Positions 1 to 11,367 of a stretch of DNA of 64,000 nucleotides are shown one piece after another. Under the pieces are notes generated by a model. The model ran no database searches. It saw only the letters and a program-made list of their open reading frames with translations, and was not told the origin of the DNA. This DNA is from Mactra quadrangularis (taxonomy: Eukaryota > Mollusca > Bivalvia > Venerida > Mactridae). Within the stretch, counting starts at the first letter, position 1; the number at the start of each line of letters is the position of its first letter. Location of the stretch: assembly GCA_025267735.1 (NCBI GenBank), contig CM046303.1, positions 27,938,380 to 28,002,379 on the forward strand. The letters run 5' to 3'. Both the position numbers and the translations under genes were made by a program.

Positions 1-275
1 TACAACGATTGTTTGTCGCGTCTTAATAATTGAATTTCTATTTAATATTGATACTAACACATCAAAATTGTTCAAATGTCATTGGCAACAAGTATTTTAA
101 AACATTTAAACACATATTTTTAAAGTAAAACGTGATTTATTAGCCCAAGATACAACTCCAATGAGTGTCTTTCGGGATTTTTTATGAATATTTGGGTTTT
201 TCGGTAAATTCATTAACCCTAAAAATGTCAAACTCCATGAACAAAAATAAGCGAAAGTGAAATGTTGTGGAATCT

Positions 276-335
276 ATGAAGGATGCTGATTTTCGTTGTT
301 TCATTGCTCGGAGTTCATTGCAAATGTGTCAAGAG
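276..335 (+). other. Possible small exon ending in a strong splice donor
   Basis: A near-consensus donor (AAGAG|GTAAGTAG, GT at 336-337) follows a 20-codon open stretch starting at the ATG at 276 and ending in phase 0. It could be a leader exon of a gene that includes the GPCR exon downstream. However, the GPCR frame has an in-frame stop at 2018-2020, so a direct coding join is not evident. Such donors also occur by chance, so this is weak. Confidence 0.15.
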
Positions 336-616
336 GTAAGTAGTTTAAATATCTTCCTCTATTGTCAACTTAACATCATTATAACCGTACCAGAAACATG
401 ACCCCTATCCTTGTCCCTAATTCAGATTTGAAGGGGTTTTGATGCAACGCTATATCATCAAAACATAGAGGGATAAGTTCTTTAATTGCTGTTAAAATTT
501 CAAGTTCTACAGAAGTTTCCTTGCTTTGTCTGGTCATTTGCAATTTTATGCAGAAAAATATGGACCTAAACCTTAATTATGTAATTTTAAGCAGCTTTTT
601 CTATAACAATACTTCG

Positions 617-845
617 ACTTAAACATACTGTAATCTAAACTATTGTTTCGTGTATTGATAACCAAATTCTACTTTCGGTTTTGTTCTACTTTCACTTTGA
701 AATGCAATGAATAACATAAACATATTTAAGCAATATTTGCAATTAATGAAACTAACCTTTTTTGTTACAGGTGTTTGAAATAGTTAAAGGTCTATTTTCT
801 TTGCAGACCAAAAACAGTGTTACATTGGATAAAGGGACTTTAAGC
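617..845 (+). repeat. Dispersed repeat, diverged pair with 22587-22800
   Basis: The order of matching blocks is shared with 22587-22800: TTAAACATACTGTA, an ACTATTGTTT block, GTGTTTGAAATAG and a TTTTCTTTGCAG block. Intervening bases have diverged. Each copy carries an acceptor-like pyrimidine tract plus CAG (CAG ends near 806 here and 22761 there). It may be an old repeat or an ancient segmental duplication. Confidence 0.5.
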
Positions 846-2026
846 AATAATTTTCATTTCTAGGTACCACTTATTTAACATCATCATTATAAGTTCTCAA
901 GCTTTCATTCCATAGAATCCACGTTGAACAATACTTTAAAGTAAACGGCAACAATATAAATAGATGAAAATCAGACAAACTATTAGTTTCTATTTATCAA
1001 CATCAATTATAAAGCACGCGCATTTTTATAATTAACACTAAGTTTTTATTTTTCAGAATACATGTAGCTAAGTAGCTATATGGTAATTCATAGTTATCAA
1101 TGAAACCGGGTGATTTTTCTTCAGGTATAGTAACTTAACGGCTGCCGTCCAGATCTTATCTCTGATATTAAAGTATATCATATTCATATTGTTATGTATT
1201 CATTACCGAAATGTTTTTGTTCCACCAATTAGATATACATACGCTGAATGGTTTGTTAGTAATTAACAAATATTCCTTGTTAACAAGAGCAACCTTTGAT
1301 ATAAACATACTCTCTGTTTAACATCGATACACAGATTCTTGTAGCAGACCTCTAGTAGTCAACTGACTATTGGTAATACAGACCAAGAAAATGGGCGATG
1401 CTGATATCTAACAGGGAAAGCTCTTGTATGCTGTATCTGTTACTGAAATATGTTCAACAGGATAAATGTTCTATACTCTCTTAGTCTCTCTGAGTGAGAG
1501 ATTCATTTATTAATTAACAAACGTTTGTGTCGGATCATTACGAACACATCTATCGGAGTTAAATTACTTTTTCATGAAGAATGTATTAATTTTGATATAT
1601 AGTAGTTTAAAATGTGATATTGGATTAATTATGTTCTAAAATTAGTAATAGTTGGTAAATAATGATTTAATGGGATAGCGTTATTTATTTATTTATTACG
1701 TCATTAATATATATATGAAAACAATAATAATTAGATTTAACGATAGCTTTGTTTCATATGTGGTCGCTATCATTGTATTCAAAGATTAAAATTTAAGAAT
1801 GGATTAACCCTATTTAACGATTTATAATATAAAATAAAAATAGGCACATTTAATTCATGTAATAAGAACATTGTTTATTTGAAAATGATACGTGTTAAAA
1901 TAAAATTGATGTGATATTTATACAAAATATTAATGGAAAAAAATAATGATGAAAGCAATAAATATGATTTTGAAAATGAGTCGTAATCACAAACCACGTG
2001 GCGTCTAATACTATAAGTAATTAAAC

Positions 2027-2818
2027 ATGTGTACAAATGTAAATTGTGAAAACATTGATCATTTCTCAAAAGAATATATCAACGAAATGAATACATCAAC
2101 AATGGCTGATAATGACAGTCTTAGTGATGACGTCACTGTCACTTATGCTCCTCCGGAAGGACCTCTATCAGATGATTCAGAAATTGGATTAATATTTTTA
2201 TTCACTTTAACAACAGTGTTTTCTATAACAGGAAATGCTTTTGTGATTTTAGTGTTCGCTAGAGGGAGACGGTCTCGAACGGATCTCAGACCGTTCCTTA
2301 TAAACCTAGCAATTTCAGATTTAATAATGGCCGTGTTCTGCATGCCTTTCACATTTGTCACCACTATGATGAATACGTGGATTTTCTCCAAACCAATGTG
2401 TCCCCCAGTTTTATTTGTACAATTATTAGCAGTCTCAGGTAGTGTGTTCACAAATATGGCCATAGGTATAGACAGATTCATGGTAGTTATGTTTCCATTA
2501 CGGTCAAGACTGACAAAACAACGAGCTAAATATGTGATATTAGTAATATGGATTTGTAGCATAGCTTTATCATCGGTACAGATAAAAGTAGCAAGGGCTG
2601 TTGAAGACCCTGGAGGGGTGGTATCTTGTGGTGAAGCCTGGGAGGACCCATTTCATAGACAAATCTATACAGTGTTAATATTTGTGTTAACGTATTTAAT
2701 TCCATTACTCATTCTGTCTATCACATACACAATTGTTGCTATATTACTTTGGAAACGTATATCACCAGGAAATCGTGATCATGCTAGAGACATGCATCAA
2801 CTAAGATCAAAACGAAAG
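2027..2818 (+). CDS. Class A (rhodopsin-like) peptide GPCR, 5' coding exon covering TM1-TM5
   Basis: A seven-transmembrane G-protein-coupled receptor, probably for a neuropeptide, acting in the plasma membrane. Visible marks: an extracellular N-terminus of about 52 residues with an N-glycosylation sequon (N22-T-S); TM1 with GN (N70, position 1.50); TM2 NLAISDL (D98, 2.50); the WxF motif W118-I-F in the first extracellular loop; TM3 cysteine C125 and its likely disulfide partner C201; DRF (149-151) in place of DRY; TM4 W175; TM5 P226. The basic stretch RSKRK ends the exon in the third intracellular loop, where codon 264 (AAG) abuts GTAGGT, a strong phase-0 donor at 2819. TM6 and TM7 must lie in a later exon and are not seen in this window. 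An in-frame TAA at 2018-2020 supports a start in this exon; Met21 and Met26 are alternatives. WxF and the basic loop fit tachykinin/NPY/CCK-type peptide receptors, but the ligand cannot be assigned. Confidence 0.88.
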
Positions 2819-3911
2819 GTAGGTTGTCATTTTATAGTATTATATTTCAATTGACTTCATCACAATTGTAATGATTGTTGCATTATTTTATTGCTCAGAA
2901 ATCTCACTTTCCGACCATGTACAAGTAATTTCTTGATGACTTGCTTCGAACTTTTTTGTGCACCGATGATATGCGTTTGCTTATATTTTGTAAAAAAAAT
3001 TCCTAACCTAGGATCGGTTCCAAATAATATGTAACTCTTTTTGCGACAGATGCTATTCCTACATTTTGCTTATAATTGTTTATAAATACCATCATAGCGT
3101 AAATTAACATTTTTTGTCGAAACACATGCAGTGTATGAAGTACTGTTATTTTTACAGCCAAATGCTGCAAATGTGGTGTCAACTCCAAAAACTTCGTTAT
3201 AGTACTTTCATTTCTACCATTTGTAAATAATTAGTCTTTTTAGTACTTCGACAAACCATTATTTGCAAAAGCTGTATAATAAAGCGATCTCAATGAGGTG
3301 TTTACATAAAATCAAGTAGTTCTTATACCTTAATTAAATATTGAAACTCATAAAAGTTTTTATTCCTGAGTTTATATGAGAGTCTATAGGTTCACATTTA
3401 AAAAAAACACCACCACTTTAACTTAGACACAACTTAACTACCTAGTGTAATTACATTTGAAAATGCAATGAAATAAAAACATTTGTATATTGATGTCTTA
3501 ACTTGCCTCTAGGGATGTAAAATGACTTTTTTATTGTAGAGGAAAACAATTAAGATTACCAATTAACTCACGGAAATGATTGATAATAAATATCGAGTGT
3601 TCAATTGGTAATATGCTGGAAAATAAATTGTTCTGTAGAGTCTAAAAACGCTGTAATCTGAAGATGAATCAAACTTATCTGTATTACCTTTATGGCATTC
3701 AACATTACTACTCGTGTATCAGTTCTCAATTTTATCAAATATCTAATGCTAGAGTCAGTATTTCCAAGACAAGTAAGATATCAGTATAATCGATACAATA
3801 TCCATTGAATGAAATTGGTAAATTGATTAATGAAAAATATACGTATGGTCTATCCGTGTAGCATGAGGAATTAGTTTGAATACTGAGCATTGTTGAATAC
3901 AAGTACATCAT
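2819..3911 (+). other. Start of intron after the GPCR exon; nothing else recognised
   Basis: Begins with the splice donor GTAGGT. The remainder is AT-rich with no coding or repeat signal I can support. The frame runs ten more codons past the donor to a stop and so mimics a 275-residue receptor lacking TM6-TM7, which is an artefact of reading into the intron. Confidence 0.6.
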
Positions 3912-4503
3912 TGAGATCAAAACACCGTGAATGCTATTGAAATGCCATAAACTTGTATTCACATCAGATATATCTACCCACACATATTGTGTTCTGTTAC
4001 ATGTATTATAATGTAGGAGCAGCAGTCCAGTGATTGGGACGCGCGCTCAGGGATCGAGAGGTCCTGGGTTTGAATCCCACTAGGGGCACTGCTAATTTCC
4101 TTGAGCACGATATTTACCTGCGATTGCTTCACTCCACACTAGTGTAAATGGGTACCTGCGATGGTGGTATAATTACGTTGCGCCAATTTATCGGCTGCAC
4201 AAATAAGCGGAATAAAAAAATAGAATCCCCAGGGAGATTTATAGATATATACTAGTAACTCGATGATCACGGGTAATGGCTGTAAAGTCTGTGAACGTGC
4301 GTAAGCATGAAACTCAGACTATAAAATACCATTACATTTTTGTATATATGATGAACCAAAACACAATGTATATAGATACGTATTGATTTATTTAATGCTT
4401 TACGTATATCCATCTCATCTTCGTTCACCTCACCTGTGAATGGTAGTTTTTTATTTTCTTTATTTATTCATTTCACACATGTTTTACGTCATTTTCTCTT
4501 TTA
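3912..4503 (+). repeat. Repeat block with tRNA-derived SINE head (SINE family B), copy 1
   Basis: Contains a tRNA-like stretch at about 4017-4092 with an A-box-like segment (CAGTGATTGGGACGCGCGCT) and a clear B box (GGTTTGAATCCC), followed by a conserved-looking body (GGGTACCTGCGATGGTGG). The whole block recurs at 4856-5389. The tRNA-like head and unrelated body indicate a Pol III SINE rather than a functional tRNA gene. Confidence 0.7.
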
Positions 4504-4504
4504 G

Positions 4505-4852
4505 AACATATCAAAGATTTTCTTACCTAACACATTTCACCACTGTCATATAACACTTCGGGGTTTTTTCATGTCAAAAGAACCAGGTACGGAAACTGAT
4601 ATCATATTCTATTGATAACAGATTTTCGATTTTGCAAAAGCTTGAAACTTAGAGACGTTCTTAGTTCTTACATTTGTAACGCATTTGACAAATTTGGTTG
4701 GCAGTCATATAAATGTAACAATGCTTTAACGTTATTTTACAAAGCTTACATATTTTTTACATTTTTCAAACGGATTTCATAGTATATACGATTTAATCTA
4801 TAAATAGTGATCATATTTAATTGCTTCAAGAAAGATGGGACCTATCTGGCTT
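4505..4852 (+). repeat. Dispersed repeat, partner of 11368-11692
   Basis: Shares a co-linear series of blocks with 11368-11692, including TTTTTTCATGTC, AGATTTTCGA, AAGCTTGAAACTTA and GAAAGATGGGAC near the end. It is sandwiched here between the two SINE B blocks and elsewhere follows the 'CCATCTTG' repeat, so it is an independent dispersed unit or part of a larger composite element. Confidence 0.6.
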
Positions 4853-4855
4853 TTT

Positions 4856-5389
4856 GAGATCAAAACATCGTGAATGCTATTGGAATGCCATAAACTTGTA
4901 TTTATATCATATATATCTACCCACTCATATTGTCTTCTGTTGCGTGAATTGTATGTTAAATCAGTAGTACAGTGGTGGGACGCGCGCTTAGGGAACGAGA
5001 GGTCCTAGAGCAAGAAATTTACCCGCGATTGCATCACACCACCCAGGTGCATATGGGTACCTGCGATGGTGGTATAATTCCGTTGGGTCAATTTGTCAGC
5101 TGCACTAGTAGGCGGTGTAAAAAGACACCCCAGTGAGATTGATAGATAGATACCAGTAACCCGATGACCAGGAGTAATAGCTGTAAAGTCTGTGAACGTG
5201 CGTAAGCATGAAACTCAGACTTTAAAATACCATTACATTTTTGTATATATGATGAACCAAAACACAATGTATATAGATACGTATTGATTTATTTAATGCT
5301 TTACGTATATCCATCTCATATTCGTTCACCTCACCTGGTAATGGTAGTATTTTTATTTTCACACATATTTACGTCATTTTCTCTTTAAT
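4856..5389 (+). repeat. SINE family B block, copy 2, B box deleted
   Basis: Direct repeat of 3912-4503. The A-box side is retained (GGTGGGACGCGCGCTTAGGG), but roughly 36 bases covering the B box are missing, so this copy should not be Pol III competent. The tail block (GTAAAGTCTGTGAACGTGCG onward) is nearly identical to copy 1, suggesting a fairly recent local duplication. Confidence 0.7.
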
Positions 5390-5399
5390 AGTCCGGCCA

Positions 5400-5870
5400 A
5401 CACCAAGGATGACCTTGCTCGAAAGGATGTTATTCAAATTATTGGTAGACATTGTCTTACTGATTCCAAATCCGGTTGATGCCACTTTGTCATCTTTGGG
5501 CAACTCCCAGAATCCAAGATGGCGACCAAGATGGCGGCTAGAGGCTAAATAATACATGCAAAATGTATTTTTACACATTATGTTCTTAAAATGAAGGACA
5601 AAAGTGATTTCAACACCTGCGGATCCAGTTGGCTGAATTTTGTCATTCATATACAAATCTTTAAATTCAAAATGGCGGTCAAAATGGCGGATAAAGGGCA
5701 ATTAGCCCAGTATATAAAGAACAAACTGGCAGAAAGAGACTGAGTGGTGTAGAAATTTATTTACTTATAGAATAGTTCATGTAATTAAAGAAACCGATTG
5801 ATTTAACTAAGTTTTAAGTTCTAATAAACAATTATAAATCCAAAATGGCGGCTTAAATGGCGGATATGAT
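5400..5870 (-). repeat. Internally tandem ~150-170 bp repeat (CAAGATGGCGG type)
   Basis: Units are marked by CCAAGATGGCG near 5514, CAAAATGGCGG near 5668 and again near 5840, giving spacings of about 153 and 172 bases. This is the reverse orientation of the array at 9462-9850 (GCCGCCATCTTGG). The stretch reads openly on the minus strand for 110 codons, but this is repeat sequence and not a gene. Confidence 0.65.
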
Positions 5871-6099
5871 CTTATAGTTCAGTATATATAATATATATAC
5901 ATGGGCGGAAACAAACACGTGTGGGTTTAAGTTTCAATGTTGTTGTTTTTTGCTTTTGAATCATTCTCCAGTTCGTAAAACTAGTTTATCCCACCTGATT
6001 ATCTATTAGCAAATCAAGATTCAAGGTGGTGTCCTAGATTACGGTTACGAAGTAAATTCAATCAGTTCTATTTTTTAGCAATAATGTAATGTAAATAAT

Positions 6100-6242
6100 G
6101 AAGTGTTTTCATAATGGCCTTGTTATTTGATTATAATGCCGTAGTGAACGCCATATCAGCCCTGAGTCCAATATCATACAGTTAATTAATAGTGATACTT
6201 CTGTACTGGATAATAAATAACAAGCCATTATGAAAACACTTA
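6100..6242. mobile_element. Hairpin MITE-like element with ~28-bp inverted ends
   Basis: The left arm at 6100-6128 (AGTGTTTTCATAATGG...) and right arm at 6215-6242 are reverse complements apart from one missing G. About 86 bases lie between them. No coding content. The inner sequence TTATAATGCCGTAGTGAACG recurs at 6457-6476, so the element family is present at least twice locally. Confidence 0.65.
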
Positions 6243-6334
6243 AGTCACCATCGTCGCAGATAGGGACCCTGTGAAAACACTCAGATTGTACCAACATTCA
6301 AAATGGTGGCATTTTTGTCGAACAAAAAATACGG

Positions 6335-6428
6335 ACGGCCTTCAAGAGAAAACTCGGCCATTATGAGATTCGGAACCAATCAAAATGCCTGAATCTCATA
6401 ATAGCCGAGGCTTTTATTGAAGGTCGTG
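6335..6428. repeat. Second inverted repeat, nearly complete hairpin
   Basis: Arms of about 38 bases (CTCGGCCATTATGAGATTCG and its counterpart GAATCTCATAATAGCCGAG) with a short loop near 6373-6389. It is directly followed, at about 6440-6535, by a second copy of the interior of the 6100-6242 element, so the two hairpins appear to be parts of one rearranged element. Confidence 0.55.
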
Positions 6429-6535
6429 TTTTTCCATATTGGCCGATTATTTGGTTATAATGCCGTAGTGAACGCCATATCAGCCCTGAATTTGTAGTCC
6501 AATATCATACAATTAATTAATAATGTTACTTACTT

Positions 6536-7944
6536 ACTGGATTTAATGAAATAAAATTTTGATAAATAATTGGAATGGACAAACTAATTTATTTCCAAAA
6601 TATAAGCCATTCAAATAAAGAAAAACGGGAAAATAAAATTGGATTAATATACAGTTAACAGTAGACAATTTATTAAAAATAATCTGAAACATATAAATAG
6701 CAAAATAAGCATGTGCCAGAAAACCTGGAAGAAACTAATTGAGCTCTATTATTATCATTACACAAACAATTATACAGTCTGACTTGACTAAACTAGACTC
6801 AATTAGAATATGTGCTTAAAGGTTGCTTCAGTCTAATATTACATAACGATAATACAGTTTCTCTGGTCGTTTTTGTATGTTGATAACAACATGTTCAAGT
6901 GACGACACAAATTACTGTTTACATACTATATTAGTATTTTGCACTCAACATTCTAAGCACATCATATGCAATGGTAAATTTTACATATTAATGCTTATTG
7001 TCTTAAGAAAGTATCCAAATGGATACTAGCTTATCGCCAAAAGATATCATAACTGTCTTCACTTTTGATGTAGGATAGGTGAACCAGATTTAAAACCATA
7101 TTTTACACCCATGCTAATAGTGTACTTTCTTTATGCTGTCAATAACTGAATGACTTGTAACATTACATTTTAGACGAATGACAGTTGAACGTATTGTTAA
7201 AGAGTAAGATAGATATTCCAAAATGAGTATCAGCACACCAATGCAGTCAGATATTTTTGGTACTCAGCGAATTGCAGCAACAGTTATAATTTGTTGTACA
7301 ATTTTGTTGTCTGTGCTTCGTATCAAGTATTAAAGGTTAATGCGATTAAACATATATGTAATGTTACCGAAAACATGAAGAATCGCCATATCATGCAATG
7401 CATCGTCTATAATGTTAAGAATGGAACATATTTAAATATTGCGAACGAGATCGACAAGTTATCTCAGCGTACCATTCTTCTTTGGGAGAGTCTTAGCAGT
7501 TGGTAGTGAATATACTCCAAATGTGTTTAGTTACCAGGGCTGTTTAAATTTTTGACACTGATGCATCAGATATGTTATGTGTTCTTTCAAGATATTTAGA
7601 CTTAAGTGATACAAGACACTTGACTAAATTTTCTACTTTGCCATATTTTGTAATTGATGAATCCCTTAAAGCCACCATCTTGCACAGGGTAACTCTATCT
7701 GCTAAATCATGAGCACACGAATTGTAAGTCCTGTGCACAAATTATTTTTGAAAAAAATACATTGTTTATCGATCGATTAAAATTTTGTGCGAAAGATTCA
7801 ACGCTACGAACGAAGCTAGGGAATTTTTGGAAAAAGAAAAAAAGTGCTTGTTTTATGCGCCGCGTGATGTCATTCAAATATTTGTCAGGCAAGAGATATC
7901 GGCGAAGAGCATGTGCTTGTTTATTTTATATGTAATTGTTGTGA
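6536..7944. other. No supported gene
   Basis: AT-rich sequence. The fragment AAAGCCACCATCTTGCAC near 7669 recurs as AAAGCCACAATCTTGCAC near 8759, marking a short dispersed repeat. No coding signal can be supported. Confidence 0.4.
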
Positions 7945-8205
7945 CACCCGAGTCTGTAGCACAGTTGGTAGAGCACCGGTATTTCGAATCTAATGTCTCG
8001 AAGGAATAAGCGTTCGAATCCTACCCGGTGAGGTTATACCTTTCCTTGAAAATTTGACAATTGTGTCAATTTTCCTCCATTGATAAGGTATATGGAGAAG
8101 TTGCCAACCTTGTTGAAGGGTAGTTGAGTACTGGTTATAGACAAGGGACCAGGAAAGCTAGGCTAGGTGCGCTTGGCGCCGTAATGTAAATAAACAAGGA
8201 CAAAA
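7945..8205 (+). mobile_element. tRNA-derived SINE (separate family)
   Basis: The head has an A-box-like TAGCACAGTTGGTAGAGCAC and a B box GCGTTCGAATCCTACC. A roughly 190-base body follows and the tail ends GGCGCCGTAATGTAAATAAA, resembling the GCGCCGTAAA tails of the LINE 3' ends elsewhere in the window. It is too long and divergent for a functional tRNA. Confidence 0.65.
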
Positions 8206-9455
8206 TGGTGAGTTGCTCTCACATATGTTTCATACAAAATCTAATTTCTTATAGATAATAGCATTTACCAGTGTCACTTTAGTCAGATAATAAATCAAAT
8301 TGGTTTTTTTGCATTCAAAATAATTTTACTACTTAAAAAATTTGATCGTTATAACCAAGCCTAGAGTTATTATTCGTAAAAACCGTGTGGTAATATGATA
8401 TTGCTTCAAAATAGATTTTGTATAAAATCCAATTAAAAGATATAATACATCTGTGTTTCAATTGAATGACCCTCATTATCCCGTGGTCTTTATTTGTAAG
8501 ACTATTCAAAACTTATATTTCTACTTACCCTCCTGACTTTGCTTTTCATTCAATTGAAATTACGTATATAATAACGATCGCATAGTCCCATACTTCGTCT
8601 GGTGAGTAAACAAATTTGTTTTGAATAAGTTTTATAAAACCGCAATACACATTGCGAGGAATTGTATAGATCATATTAACTTTTTAATGAAAAATGTTGA
8701 CAATAATGCTTGAATGCAGGCACGAGTGCATTGCTAGTGAAACAAGACATTTCTCTTAAAGCCACAATCTTGCACCGGGTAACACTATTTGCTAAATCAT
8801 GAGCTAGACACTGGGTTCAAATAGCAGTGTATACGCTTATAGAGTTGACATCTAATTTCTCTCTATCCTTGAAAATGACAAAACAAATTATACTACAAAC
8901 TTTGATGGAAATGTGCGTTTGTATGAGTATTTACAGTGAAATAAAGAACACTCATGATCCAGTTGTGATATCTGATATCAAGATCGAACTTGAAATCCTA
9001 TTGCAATTTCCCTTAATCACTATCAAAATGTGTTACAATGTCGACATAATTTCTTTCAATTGCTTTGGCATTAATGTACTTTTAGAATACCTTGAAATGT
9101 AATTGAACTTGCACACAATACTTTCAATATCATTTGTCTTCTCCTTTGCTTATAACCTCCTTATAGTACATATTGATTATTATTTAAGTGGCAAACATAT
9201 ATGGAAAAGTGGTCGTTATTCTAAGTATATTAACATTTCGTATCACAACTTATGTTGTTCAATGAATTAAATATTATCAGATAAGTGTCTCTAAATTGCC
9301 ATCTTAGAAACAATTTGCTTCTAGAGTCAACTGACAAGCTAGTATCAATTATTTAGTATTCGCAAGACAAAGAGATATAAAAACCTAAACATGTCGCTGT
9401 ATACTCATTAGTGTGGAGTCATGTTTATTTATGTGACTTAATTTTCCAGCTCTTA
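8206..9455. other. No supported gene
   Basis: AT-rich sequence. Positions 8755-8825 repeat the 7665-7725 fragment and end in a B-box-like GGGTTCAAATAG, so a decayed SINE relative may be present. The 91-codon open frame at 8827-9102 has no recognisable motif. Confidence 0.35.
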
Positions 9456-9461
9456 TCATTT

Positions 9462-9850
9462 ATTTTGACCACCATCTTGCATTCTTGAAGTTATCCAAGA
9501 ATACCAGTATGGCATCAATCAGTTGTATTAATTAAAGTGGATGCACGACAAAATAAAATGCATTGAAATTATTTGGTATACCCCACTCTATGACTTAACT
9601 CATTGAGGTTGATATATACATAACAGCTAGTTATTTACGCCATTCTAGCCGCCATCTTGGATTTTGGGAATTGCCCAATGATGCCAGAGTGGCATTAACA
9701 AGTTATATAAACTCAGGTATAACTACAAAAATGCATTATTTCTTTCGATATGCCTCTGTGTACGATTTGGTTATAGCGGTTGACATACATGACAAATGTG
9801 GCCTTTATACGCCATTTTGTCCGCCATCTTGGATTGGAGAATAAACGAAG
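9462..9850 (+). repeat. Three-unit ~172-180 bp tandem repeat (GCCGCCATCTTGG type)
   Basis: The word CATCTTG recurs at 9473, 9653 and 9825, each preceded by a C-rich CC(A/G)CCAT context. The first two units continue into a shared ...GCCA/TAAG...GGCAT consensus. A further unit starts at 11190 on the other side of the foldback element, and the 5400-5870 block is the same family inverted. Confidence 0.65.
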
Positions 9851-9944
9851 GGTGCCAAAATTGCATGAAATAATATTGCAGATAATGTTAGACTAATTTT
9901 AGCTCTTTAAATGATCTGACTGTGATAAAGATGGTTTTATTATT

Positions 9945-11180
9945 GATTCATCACACAGGGAATTGTCAAGTTACCTCCCTTTGATTTTTCAAACATACCT
10001 TAAATATACTTATATACAAGGGAAACAACTGCATTTACTTGACCACTTCATCTAGATTTATTATTTTGTGACTCACAAAAAGTACAGATACCCTGGCGGC
10101 ACTTTAACGGAACGATTAAATCGATTAAACATAACTCTTCGAGCTATGAATATTAAATGTTTCATAGCGCAGACCATTTATACGATTAAATTATCAAAAA
10201 CATAAAAAAAAAACAGCACAAAAATCTCAACTCGGACAAGTTTGTGCACAGATGAAATCGACAAATCTCGAGGAAAATCGTTTCATTTTCATATTTCAAA
10301 ATTACATATTTACCCCAATCAAAGAAAATATTTCAGAAAAACAATATTATTGAATAAAAATGTAATAAATATAACTCTCCACCTTGACAGAAACACTTGC
10401 GAGCCATAAAAAGCGAAGTTAACAAACTCTATTCGATAATCAATGTTGTAGCCGGTACCTTAATTTATTCAAGAAACTTGTAAGAAACTTTTTGATTGGT
10501 TAATTTTGCAAACGAAAATCGCCAAGACTTCCGACTAATTCACTGTATCAAATTTTTAAGATTTCGACTTTTTCGCAGTATTTTGGTTGTCTCGTTTGAA
10601 AATAGGGAAAAACCCGTACGGTTCGTCGAATCAGAAATTGTTTAACTAATTAGATTACTATGTTTGTGACGTATGAGTGAAAATGGTTGTGAGAATATTT
10701 TTTTAATGTTAAATCAGATGAAAAGTGTACATTCATTCGTTTTGTTTCATGACAGGTGATAATTGGCACGGTGTTTTGAAGTTTTATAACTAGTGAAGCG
10801 AGAAACACAATCTAACACGGAGTAAATCATGCTGAAATCGACGTAACATTGAAATTTTGTCAATTTTCATTCTGTTCAACTGTGCACAAACTTGTCCGAG
10901 TTGAGATTTTTGTGCTGTTTTTTATGTTTTTGATAATTTAATCGTATTAAAGGTCTGTGCTTTGAAACATTAAACATTCATAGCTCGAAGAGTTATGTTT
11001 AATCAATTTAATCGTGCGGTTTAAGTTCTACCAGGGTATCAGTAGTTTTTGTGAGTCACAAAATAATAAATCTAGATGAAATGGACTAGTAAAGGCAGTT
11101 GTACCCTTTGTATATATGTATATGAAAGGTATGTTTGAAAAATCAAAGGGAGGTAACTTGACAATTTCCTGTGATTCATC
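9945..11180. mobile_element. Foldback / long-TIR non-autonomous DNA element, ~1.24 kb
   Basis: Left arm 9945-10251 and right arm 10880-11180 are reverse complements over about 300 bases. Landmarks: TTGTCAAGTTACCTCCCTTT vs AAAGGGAGGTAACTTGACAA; CTCAACTCGGACAAGTTTGT vs its complement at 10886-10905. The ~630-base centre carries no coding frame. It lies between units of the GCCGCCATCTTGG repeat, so it either inserted into that array or belongs to one composite element. A transposase family cannot be named. Confidence 0.75.
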
Positions 11181-11189
11181 AGTTCTCAT

Positions 11190-11260
11190 CCGCCATTTTG
11201 TCCGCCATCTTGAATTTTGGGAGTTGCCCAAGAGTGCCGAAATGGCATCATCCAGTTTCG
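11190..11260 (+). repeat. Isolated unit of the GCCGCCATCTTGG repeat
   Basis: Reads CGCCATTTTGTCCGCCATCT followed by TTTTGGGAGTTGCCCAAG, matching the 9640-9700 unit. It abuts the right end of the foldback element. Confidence 0.6.
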
Positions 11261-11367
11261 GAAACTACAGTGTCTTAGCTTCAAGAAAATGCAAAAACAT
11301 TTTCTACATCCTTTCACGCACGGTTCAGTCGATTTTTGTAGTTTATATACCGCACTATTTAGAACTT

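Larger units (their letters stand above)
1..2016. other. Non-coding upstream stretch, no supported gene
   Basis: AT-rich sequence before the GPCR exon. No long coding frame is visible. It holds a dispersed repeat at 617-845 and a possible short exon end at 276-335, both listed separately. It could be 5' UTR or intron of the GPCR gene, or intergenic DNA; the sequence does not decide. Confidence 0.5.

Noticed and set aside
2143..2562. 139-codon minus-strand frame opposite the GPCR exon
   Set aside because: Mirror of a conserved receptor coding sequence; no independent motif.
4017..4092. Functional tRNA gene
   Set aside because: A- and B-box-like words are present, but the sequence is part of a duplicated SINE and I could not fit a clean cloverleaf. 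The same applies to the heads at 7960, 12013 and 33261.
3912..5389. LTR retrotransposon
   Set aside because: Direct repeats are present, but no primer-binding site, polypurine tract or gag-pol lies in the ~350-base interval.
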